Source: Piscinibacter lacus
Lineage (GTDB): Bacteria > Pseudomonadota > Gammaproteobacteria > Burkholderiales > Burkholderiaceae_C
NCBI RefSeq assembly: GCF_016735685.1
Contig: NZ_JAERRA010000001.1
Coordinates: 1,736,001 to 1,800,000 of the forward strand
Length of the DNA: 64,000 nucleotides
Direction: 5' to 3'
The notes beneath the pieces were generated by a model. The model saw only the letters and a list, made by a program, of their open reading frames with translations, was not told the DNA's origin and searched no databases. Of this stretch, positions 56,132-64,000 are shown in pieces. Position numbers and translations under genes: made by a program. Numbering within the stretch: position 1 is the stretch's first letter; the number at the start of each line of letters is the position of its first letter.

Positions 56132-57547
56132 ATGGCCAAGACCGTCGCCGACGTGATGAAGATGGTGAAGGAAAACGAAATCAAGTTCGTTGATTTCCGT
56201 TTCACCGACACCCGCGGCAAGGAGCAGCACGTCTCCGTGCCCGTCTCGCATTTCGATGAAGACAAGTTCGTCTCGGGCCATGCCTTCGACGGCTCCTCGA
56301 TCGCCGGCTGGAAGGGCATCGAAGCTTCCGACATGCAGCTCATGCCGGACCCGAACACGGCGAACATCGACCCCTTCTTCGAAGAGCCGACGCTGATCCT
56401 GACCTGCGACGTCATCGATCCGACCGACGGCAAGCCCTACGAGCGCGACCCGCGCTCGCTGGCCAAGCGGGCCGAGGCCTACATGAAGTCGACCGGCCTG
56501 GGCGACACCGCCTACTTCGGTCCGGAACCCGAGTTCTTCGTCTTCGACAGCGTGCGCTGGAACGTCGACATGTCGGGCTGCTTCTCCAAGATCGAAGCGG
56601 AAGAAGCCGCCTGGAACACCGGCAAGGACTACGAGCACGGCAACAGCGGCTTCCGCCCGGCCGTCAAGGGCGGCTACTTCCCGGTGCCCCCGGTCGACAG
56701 CGGCCAGGATCTGCGCTCCGAGATGTGCCTGGTGCTGGAATCGCTGGGCATCCCGGTCGAAGTCCACCACCACGAAGTGGCCAACGCCGGCCAGATGGAG
56801 ATCGGCACCAAGTTCAGCACGCTGATCCAGCGCGCCGACTGGGTCCAGTTGCAGAAGTACGTGATCCACAACGTCGCGCACTCCTACGGCAAGACGGCCA
56901 CCTTCATGCCCAAGCCCATCGTCGGCGACAACGGCAGCGGCATGCACGTGCACCAGTCGGTCTGGAAGGACGGCAAGAACCTGTTCGCCGGTGACGGCTA
57001 CGCCGGCCTGAGCGACTTCGCGCTGTACTACATCGGCGGCATCATCAAGCACGCCCGCGCGCTGAATGCCATCACCAACCCCGGCACCAACAGCTACAAG
57101 CGCCTGGTCCCGGGGTTCGAAGCCCCGGTGAAGCTGGCCTACTCGGCCAAGAACCGCTCGGCCTCGATCCGCATCCCCTACGTTGCGAACCCCAAGGGCC
57201 GTCGCGTGGAAGCTCGCTTCCCGGATCCCTTGATGAACCCCTACCTGGGCTTTGCCGCGCTGCTGATGGCCGGCCTGGACGGCGTCGAGAACAAGATCCA
57301 CCCGGGCGAAGCCGCCACCAAGGATCTCTACCACCTGCCGCCGGAAGAAGACGCGCTGATCCCGACCGTCTGCCACAGCCTCGACCAGGCGCTGGAGCAT
57401 CTCGACAAGGACCGCGCCTTCCTGACCAAGGGCGGTGTCTTCACCGACGCCTACATCGACGCCTACATCGACCTGAAGATGCAGGAAGTCACCCGCTTCC
57501 GCATGGCCACCCATCCGGTCGAGTTCGACATGTACTACGCGCTGTAA
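56132..57547 (+). CDS. glnA: Glutamine synthetase type I
   Basis: The 471-residue enzyme joins ammonia and glutamate to glutamine, the main entry of nitrogen. It has the class I signatures: [17 protein letters not shown] near the N-terminus, the Glu-rich metal site [10 protein letters not shown], the ATP signature [16 protein letters not shown] and the adenylylation loop [10 protein letters not shown] with Tyr400. Length equals that of enterobacterial GlnA. Control by adenylylation (GlnE) and by NtrC is inferred from the Tyr loop and neighbours. A strong terminator follows, so it is largely expressed apart from ntrBC. Confidence 0.98.
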   Translation: MAKTVADVMKMVKENEIKFVDFRFTDTRGKEQHVSVPVSHFDEDKFVSGHAFDGSSIAGWKGIEASDMQLMPDPNTANIDPFFEEPTLILTCDVIDPTDGKPYERDPRSLAKRAEAYMKSTGLGDTAYFGPEPEFFVFDSVRWNVDMSGCFSKIEAEEAAWNTGKDYEHGNSGFRPAVKGGYFPVPPVDSGQDLRSEMCLVLESLGIPVEVHHHEVANAGQMEIGTKFSTLIQRADWVQLQKYVIHNVAHSYGKTATFMPKPIVGDNGSGMHVHQSVWKDGKNLFAGDGYAGLSDFALYYIGGIIKHARALNAITNPGTNSYKRLVPGFEAPVKLAYSAKNRSASIRIPYVANPKGRRVEARFPDPLMNPYLGFAALLMAGLDGVENKIHPGEAATKDLYHLPPEEDALIPTVCHSLDQALEHLDKDRAFLTKGGVFTDAYIDAYIDLKMQEVTRFRMATHPVEFDMYYAL

Positions 57548-57571
57548 TCCCTCCCGGGACCGGCAGATCCG

Positions 57572-57597
57572 AAAGGGCGGCGCAAGCCGCCCTTTTT
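57572..57597 (+). terminator. Intrinsic terminator after glnA
   Basis: AAAGGGCGGC (57572-57581) pairs with GCCGCCCTTT (57586-57595) around a GCAA loop and continues in T residues, 24 bases after the glnA stop. It is a canonical rho-independent terminator on the plus strand. Confidence 0.9.
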
Positions 57598-57674
57598 CCA
57601 TGGATCTTCATGGATCGCTCCCCCGCCTCGCGCGCGGGGGGCTGCGGGATACTTCGCAAGGACTGTCCCTGACG

Positions 57675-58205
57675 ATGGATGCCGCCATGAGCGCCCCCCT
57701 TTTCGCTGCCCTGGCCCTGGCCCTGCCGGCCTGGCTTGCCGCCCCCGCGGCGGCCTGGGCCCAGGCCCGGCCGGTCTACCGCTGCAGCGGCAACCTCTAC
57801 ACCGACGCCCTCGACGCGGCCGAGGCGCGCCAGCGTGGCTGCAGCCCGATCGATGCCGTCCTCAGCCTGCCCGCGGCGCCGGCTGCGGCCCGGGCGACCG
57901 GCTCGGGCCGGCCGGCCGAGGCTGCATCGTCCGCGACCCAGGCCCGCGTCGACCCGGCCCAGCAGCGCAGCCGCGACGAGGACAAGCGCCGCATCCTCGA
58001 AGCCGAGCTTGCCGCCGAGCAGCAGCGCCTGGCCGCCCTGCAGCGCGAGCTGGACGCTGTCCTTGCCCCGGCCCGGCCGGGCGAGCCGCTGCCCGCCGAG
58101 CGCGCCAGCCGCGGCCAGACGATCAAGGCCAGCATCGAGCGCAGCCAGGCCGACCTGGCCGCCCTGCGCCGCGAGCTGGCCAAGACGGCCGGGGGGCCGG
58201 GCTGA
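57675..58205 (+). CDS. Secreted DUF4124-like protein between glnA and ntrB
   Basis: From MDAAMSAPLFAALAL the 176-residue protein has a signal peptide (ALALALPAWLAAPAAAWAQA). A short DUF4124-type domain (VYRCSGNLYTDALDAAEARQ with a nearby Cys) is followed by an alanine-rich linker and a charged coiled coil of about 70 residues (RILEAELAAEQQRLAALQREL and beyond). Betaproteobacteria often have such a gene between glnA and ntrB; the function is unknown. Its stop region overlaps the ntrB start by one base, so it is coupled to the two-component genes. A start at the internal ATG four codons later is possible. Confidence 0.75.
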   Translation: MDAAMSAPLFAALALALPAWLAAPAAAWAQARPVYRCSGNLYTDALDAAEARQRGCSPIDAVLSLPAAPAAARATGSGRPAEAASSATQARVDPAQQRSRDEDKRRILEAELAAEQQRLAALQRELDAVLAPARPGEPLPAERASRGQTIKASIERSQADLAALRRELAKTAGGPG

Positions 58206-59296
58206 TGCCGGCGCCTCCCGCCTACGACCGCCGCTTCGACGCCTTCGACCAGCTTGCGACCATGGTGGCCGTGGTCCAGCCCGACGGCCGCTGCCTGTTC
58301 GCCAACTCGGCCTTCGAGCATGTGATGGGCCTGTCGCGCCGCAACATGCTGCGGCGCTCCTGGTTCGACTGGTTCGTCGAATCCGAGCTGCTGGCCGAGA
58401 CGGTGGCCGCGGTCGCGCGCAATGAGTTCGCCACCAGCCGGCTCGAAGCCCAGCTTCACCGGCCCTTCCTGAGCGTGCCCAGCCCGGCCGAGCCGCTGCA
58501 AGTGCATGTCATCGTCAACCAGATGGACGAGCCCGGCGCGACGGTGATCGAGCTGATCGAGATCGAGCAGCAGGCCCGCCAGGGCCGCGAGGAGCGTGCG
58601 CTCGAACAGGTCGAGGCCAACAAGGAGCTGATCCGCAACCTGGCCCACGAGATCAAGAACCCGCTGGGCGGCATCCGCGGCGCGGCGCAATTGCTGCAGA
58701 TGGAAGTCGAGTCCAAGCGCGAGCTGGCCGAATACACCCAGGTCATCATCCACGAGGCCGACCGGCTGCAGGCCCTGGTCGACCGCCTGCTGGCGCCGCA
58801 TCGCAAGCCGCTGGTGGTGGGCGACATGAACATCCACGAGGTCTGCGAGCGGGTCCGCTCCCTCGTGCTGGCCGAGTTTCCGCGCGGCCTGGCCATCGAG
58901 CGCGACTACGACGCGTCCATCCCCGACTTCCGCGGCGACCGCGAGCAACTGATCCAGGCCGTGCTGAACATCGTGCAGAACGCGGCCCAGGCCCTGGCCG
59001 AGCGGCGCCAGGCCGGCGATGCCCGCATCGTGCTGCGCACCCGCATCGCCCGGCAGGTCACGCTGGGCAAGCAGCGCTGGCGATTGGCACTGGACTTGCA
59101 TATCGAGGACAACGGGCCGGGTGTGCCCGAGGCCCTACGGGATCGCATCTTCTACCCGCTGGTGTCGGGGCGGGAGGGCGGCTCCGGCCTCGGTCTGACG
59201 CTGGCCCAGAGCTTCGTCGCGCGTCATCAAGGCACGATCGATTGCGAGAGCGAGCCCGGGCGCACGCTGTTCCGCATCACGATTCCCTTGCCCTGA
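58205..59296 (+). CDS. ntrB: Nitrogen-regulation sensor kinase NtrB
   Basis: The 363-residue cytoplasmic kinase responds to PII protein and controls NtrC phosphorylation. It has a PAS-like N-terminus (VAVVQPDGRCLFANSAFEHV), the H-box NLAHEIKNPLGGIRG with H148 and the ATP-binding boxes VLNIVQNAAQAL, DNGPGVPE and GGSGLGLTLAQSF. The LAHEIKNPLGGIRGAAQLL-type H-box is diagnostic for NtrB. The stop is followed 71 bases later by ntrC. Confidence 0.95.
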   Translation: MPAPPAYDRRFDAFDQLATMVAVVQPDGRCLFANSAFEHVMGLSRRNMLRRSWFDWFVESELLAETVAAVARNEFATSRLEAQLHRPFLSVPSPAEPLQVHVIVNQMDEPGATVIELIEIEQQARQGREERALEQVEANKELIRNLAHEIKNPLGGIRGAAQLLQMEVESKRELAEYTQVIIHEADRLQALVDRLLAPHRKPLVVGDMNIHEVCERVRSLVLAEFPRGLAIERDYDASIPDFRGDREQLIQAVLNIVQNAAQALAERRQAGDARIVLRTRIARQVTLGKQRWRLALDLHIEDNGPGVPEALRDRIFYPLVSGREGGSGLGLTLAQSFVARHQGTIDCESEPGRTLFRITIPLP

Positions 59297-59367
59297 TCCC
59301 GCGCCGGCGGGGCCCTGGGCCGGGCGTTCCGGCTGCAACGATTCCATGTCCCGGACCGAGCGCCTTC

Positions 59368-60903
<1,536 letters not shown>

Positions 60904-60984
60904 GCCCGGGCCGGGCAGGGCGTCACAGCCCTGCCACGGCGCTGGGCTGGAATGCCGGGATTCCTCCACGGCTTCCATCCCCCC

Positions 60985-62130
60985 ATGCGCCTGACTGCCC
61001 CCTTCAGCCTGCTCCTGATGACCGCCGTTCTGCAAGCCTGTGGCGGAGGCGATGACGAGGCCCTGCGCACGCTGGGCGGCGAAACACCCATCGTCATCGG
61101 CCACCGCGGTGCCTCGGGCGAGCGGCCCGAGCACACCCTGGAGAGCTATCGCCTCGCCATCGAGCAGGGTGCCGACTTCATCGAGCCCGACCTGGTGCTG
61201 ACGAGCGATGGCGCGATGGTGGCCCGCCACGAGCCCATGCTCGACAGCACCACCGACGTGGCCAGCAAGTTCCCGGCCTCGCGCATGCGCACGAAGAACG
61301 TCGACGGCGTGCCGACCACCGCCTACTTCGCCAGCGACTTCACCCTGGCCGAGATCAAGACCCTGCGCGCCGTGCAGCCGCGCGCCAGCCGCCCGCAGGG
61401 CTTCAACGGCCTCTACACCGTCCCGACGATCGAAGAGATCATCACCCTGGCCAAGACCGAGGGCGCCCGCGTCGGCCGGACCATCGGCATCTATCCCGAG
61501 ATCAAGCACTCCACCTTCCATGCGGTGGAGGCCGGCTTCGGCGCCAATGCCTTCGAGGACAAGCTCGTCACCCTGCTGCACCTTGCCTATGGCAACACCG
61601 CCAGCGCGCCGGTCTACATCCAGTCCTTCGAGGTCGCGAACCTGCAATACCTCAACGGCCAGACCAGCTTGCGCCTGGTGCAGTTGATCGATGCCGACGA
61701 TGTGCGCGACGACGGCAGCTTGTCCCTGGTGGCGCCCTACCGCCAGCCCTACGACTTCGTCGTGCGCGGCGATGCCCGCACCTTCGCCGACCTGCTGACC
61801 CCCACCGGCCTGGACTTCGTCAAGACCTATGCCGACGGCATCGGCCCCTGGAAGCCCTATCTCGTCCGCACCGTCAACGACGGCGTCGACCGCACCGGCG
61901 ACGGCATGGTCGACGTGCGCGACCGCCGCGTCGAGGGCAGCACCGGCGTCGTCGAAGCCGCCCATGCCCGCGGCCTGCGCGTGCATCCCTACACCTTCCG
62001 CGACGATGCCGGCATCTACGGCTTCAAGGACGGCCGGGCCGAGATCGACTACTTCTTCAAGCTCGGCGTCGACGGCCTCTTCACCGACTTCCCGGCCACC
62101 GGCGCGGCCGCTCGCAACGCCCTGCGCTGA
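60985..62130 (+). CDS. Glycerophosphodiester phosphodiesterase, lipoprotein
   Basis: The 381-residue enzyme hydrolyses glycerophosphodiesters to glycerol-3-phosphate and alcohol. It starts with a lipoprotein signal (FSLLLMTAVLQAC) and shows the GDPD catalytic set: IGHRGASGERPEHT, DFIEPDLVLTSDG and ARHEPMLD near the N-terminus, with IYPEIKH later. The periplasmic GlpQ type is the closest match, though GlpQ is not lipidated. The ATG is chosen because it starts the signal peptide; the frame extends 11 codons upstream. Confidence 0.92.
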   Translation: MRLTAPFSLLLMTAVLQACGGGDDEALRTLGGETPIVIGHRGASGERPEHTLESYRLAIEQGADFIEPDLVLTSDGAMVARHEPMLDSTTDVASKFPASRMRTKNVDGVPTTAYFASDFTLAEIKTLRAVQPRASRPQGFNGLYTVPTIEEIITLAKTEGARVGRTIGIYPEIKHSTFHAVEAGFGANAFEDKLVTLLHLAYGNTASAPVYIQSFEVANLQYLNGQTSLRLVQLIDADDVRDDGSLSLVAPYRQPYDFVVRGDARTFADLLTPTGLDFVKTYADGIGPWKPYLVRTVNDGVDRTGDGMVDVRDRRVEGSTGVVEAAHARGLRVHPYTFRDDAGIYGFKDGRAEIDYFFKLGVDGLFTDFPATGAAARNALR

Positions 62131-62143
62131 CCGGCCTGCGGGC

Positions 62144-62174
62144 CGGGATGCAGGCGCCGGGCGCCTGCATCCCG
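62144..62174. terminator. Perfect 14-bp hairpin between convergent genes
   Basis: CGGGATGCAGGCGC (62144-62157) and GCGCCTGCATCCCG (62161-62174) are exact reverse complements with a 3-base loop. They sit between the convergent phosphodiesterase and xth genes, consistent with a two-way terminator, but no T run is adjacent. Confidence 0.55.
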
Positions 62175-62203
62175 CCGCTGCGGCAGCCAAGCGGGCCGCG
62201 CGT

Positions 62204-62995
62204 TCAGGCCGTCGCGTCGCCCAGCGTCACCAGCACGGGCGCATGGTCGCTGGGCCGCTCCAGCTTGCGCGGCGCCTTGTCGATCACGCAGGCGCTGGCG
62301 CGCGGCCGCAGCGCCTGGCTCAGCAGGATGTGGTCGATGCGCAGGCCCTGGTTCTTCCGGAAGGCCAGGTTGCGGTAATCCCACCAGCTCCAGCTCTTGG
62401 CCGGCTGCTCGAAGAGACGGAAGGCATCCACCAGTCCCAGGTCCAGCAGGCCCTGGAAGGCCGCGCGCTCCTCGGGCGTGCAGTGGATCTGCCCGGCCCA
62501 GGCCACCGGGTCGTGCACGTCGGCATCGGTCGGCGCGATGTTGAAGTCGCCCATCAGCACAAGCCGCGGGTGGGCAGCCAACTCGCCGCGCAGCCAGTCG
62601 CTCAGCGCGGCCAGCCAGGCGCGCTTGTAGACGAACTTCTCACTGTCCGGCGCCTGGCCGTTGGGGAAGTAGGCGCCGATCACCCGCAGCGGCGCGCCGT
62701 CGGCATCGTCCAGCGTGCCGGCAATCACCCGCGCCTGCTCGTCGGCAAAGCCGGGGATGTTGCGCTGCACGTCCCGCAGCGGGCCACGGCTGAGCAGGGC
62801 GACGCCGTTGTAGGTCTTCTGGCCGAAGAAGGCGACTTGGTAGCCGGCCGCCTCGAGCTCCGCCGCCGGGAACTTGTCGTCCGTCAGCTTGGTTTCCTGC
62901 AGCACCAGCGCATCCACCGGATGGGCTGCCAGCCAGTCCAGCAGATGCGGCAGACGCACGTTGAGGGAGTTGACGTTCCAGGTCGCAAGCCGCAT
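62204..62995 (-). CDS. xth: Exodeoxyribonuclease III
   Basis: The 263-residue DNA-repair nuclease removes 3' blocks and cuts at abasic sites. The endonuclease/exonuclease/phosphatase motifs are present: MRLATWNVNSLNVR, LQETKL (catalytic Glu), GDFNIAPTD, WWDYR and the last SDHAPV (catalytic Asp-His). The ATG is fixed by the N-terminal MRLATWN; a TTG two codons earlier is an inferior option. The gene starts directly beside an unusually AT-rich junction, so its native upstream region is probably gone or replaced. Confidence 0.95.
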   Translation of the reverse strand: MRLATWNVNSLNVRLPHLLDWLAAHPVDALVLQETKLTDDKFPAAELEAAGYQVAFFGQKTYNGVALLSRGPLRDVQRNIPGFADEQARVIAGTLDDADGAPLRVIGAYFPNGQAPDSEKFVYKRAWLAALSDWLRGELAAHPRLVLMGDFNIAPTDADVHDPVAWAGQIHCTPEERAAFQGLLDLGLVDAFRLFEQPAKSWSWWDYRNLAFRKNQGLRIDHILLSQALRPRASACVIDKAPRKLERPSDHAPVLVTLGDATA

Positions 62996-63042
62996 GATCA
63001 AGAAAATTCTATTTAAAACAACGACTTGTAAAGTGGTAATGC

Positions 63043-63065
63043 CATCTAGCTACGCATCTAGCTAC
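63043..63065. repeat. Two copies of CATCTAGCTAC in an AT-rich junction
   Basis: CATCTAGCTAC occurs at 63043-63053 and 63055-63065 with a 12-base period, inside 63001-63065, which is much richer in A and T than anything around it. The stretch lies between xth and a restriction gene of another origin. It probably marks an insertion boundary; no gene is visible in 63002-63119. Confidence 0.6.
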
Positions 63066-63119
63066 ACAACTTGGGCTTGCGCCCACCTTGCGGCTCGCTG
63101 ATCAGCCTTCACAGGCAGC

Positions 63120-64000
63120 TTAGTTCGTAGATGTCGTCCCGCTACCTGCCTTGTTGCTGTACAGGTGCCGCTGGAACCCGACGAACACCTGGCGCACCTG
63201 CTCCGGCTTGCCGAGTTCAGCAAAGGCATCGTTCAGCGCCTTGTAGCGAAGCCGCAGCAGCGGCGAGAGCTTCTCGGCGTCGAGCTCGTCCACACCTTGC
63301 TTGACGTACTGCGCTAACACGAAGTCGACGAAGGCCTGCTGCTTGTCGGTGAACTCACCAGCCGCCGCTACTCGCGCTGCTTCCGCCCGCGCTTCGCGTG
63401 TGAGCGGATCGCGCGCATAGGCCACATAGGCCAGCACGTCGAAGAGGTCGCTCTTCTCGGTTTCGATGATCTTCTGCATCTCGGCCAGCGGCTCCTTGCC
63501 GAAACCGCGATCGGCCAAGTCGGCCAGCAGCTTCTTGCGCGTCTCGGGCGCGCTCCAGATGCGCCGCAGTTCGTCTTCGTCCTTGAAGAATTCGGGCAGG
63601 GTGCCGAACAGCGCTTCGAGAAACTGTGCGGCCGACATGGGCCGCCCGTCCGCGCTCCAGAAGGTGGTCGCCGTCATGCTCTGGATCATGCGTGCCTTAC
63701 CGTCGGCGAGCTTGATCTTGGTCTTTGGCTGCGGCGGAGGCGGATCCTCCAAGGTGTCGGGACCTGGCGGATCGGGATCGTCCTCACGCGGACCGCGCCC
63801 TCCACCCCCAGGTTCTGGCTCCTGCGGCTCACCGTCCCACTCCGGGTCGCTGAAGTGGTGGTGGGCCTTCACGAAGTCATAGATCGTGAAGTGGTCCTTG
63901 CCGTCGTACAGGCGTGTGCCGCGGCCGACGATCTGCTTGAACTCGATCATGGAGCCCACCGGGCGCATGAGCACGATGTTGCGCACGTTGCGCGCATCCA
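63120..64000 (-). CDS. hsdR: Type I restriction enzyme R subunit, EcoEI-like, C-terminal part (cut by window edge)
   Basis: Only the C-terminal part of about 293 residues is present; the frame runs through the right edge. It begins inside helicase motif VI (SMIEFKQIVGRGTRLYDGKD) and continues with a Pro/Gly/Asp-rich linker and the EcoEI-type C-terminal domain that contacts the methylase. It is unlike the HsdR at 2261-5365, so this is a separate system. The normal end (QVFVGFQRHLYSNKAGSG) is intact. A restriction locus therefore continues beyond the window. Confidence 0.93.
   Translation of the reverse strand, partial: DARNVRNIVLMRPVGSMIEFKQIVGRGTRLYDGKDHFTIYDFVKAHHHFSDPEWDGEPQEPEPGGGGRGPREDDPDPPGPDTLEDPPPPQPKTKIKLADGKARMIQSMTATTFWSADGRPMSAAQFLEALFGTLPEFFKDEDELRRIWSAPETRKKLLADLADRGFGKEPLAEMQKIIETEKSDLFDVLAYVAYARDPLTREARAEAARVAAAGEFTDKQQAFVDFVLAQYVKQGVDELDAEKLSPLLRLRYKALNDAFAELGKPEQVRQVFVGFQRHLYSNKAGSGTTSTN

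Overview
The window looks like a high-GC betaproteobacterial chromosome, most likely Burkholderiales of the Rubrivivax/Leptothrix/Roseateles type. That is inferred from the very G/C-rich third codon positions, the glnA-ntrB-ntrC block, surE-pcm-nlpD, alaS and the MoxR-DUF58-transglutaminase cluster. I ran no searches; family names come from motifs and residue patterns I can read.

Layout. (1) 1 to about 18.9 kb is an integrated element, with less extreme base composition than the rest. It opens with the end of a DUF2075 helicase-like gene. A leftward defence operon follows, in order of transcription: hsdM, hsdS, a DUF262/DUF1524 (GmrSD-like) gene, a frameshifted fic gene, hsdR and a YgjP-type metalloprotease. 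Several of these genes overlap by 1 to 10 bp. Next come a DUF932 plasmid-type gene, a DUF4236 membrane protein, a replication-like block (AlpA regulator, Toprim protein, RepA-like AAA ATPase, TubC-like protein) and a tyrosine integrase. A tRNA-Ser-3'-end-like sequence and an orphan terminator follow the integrase and probably mark the right attachment end. (2) 19.2 to 63.0 kb is ordinary chromosome: a diguanylate cyclase; an RND efflux permease, adaptor and degenerate GGDEF protein in one coupled operon; gabD; alaS; cell-envelope genes (mltB, moxR/DUF58/tgpA); a histone-deacetylase-like gene coupled to an MscS channel; a two-component system; surE-pcm-nlpD; a GST; a secreted zinc protease; a papain-like protease/hydrolase gene split by an amber codon; a CysZ-like membrane protein; a CinA-like protein; the nitrogen block glnA-ntrB-ntrC; a phosphodiesterase; and xth. 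(3) From 63.0 kb an AT-rich junction leads into the C-terminal part of a second, different type I restriction subunit, so another defence locus starts at the right edge.

The most interesting content is in the element. Its restriction-modification operon carries a type IV-like nuclease and a Fic AMP-transferase between hsdS and hsdR. The RepA-like ATPase gene carries two opposed arrays of 9-bp repeats that resemble iterons yet stay in frame. A compact pair of hairpins lies upstream of the DUF932 gene. Two genes look broken by single-base changes: fic by one extra base, the C1 peptidase by one TAG codon. Both could be real or sequencing artefacts.

In the core, many adjacent genes share ATGA or GTGA junctions, implying translational coupling. 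Convergent gene ends are often marked by GC-rich hairpins that lack a U tract.
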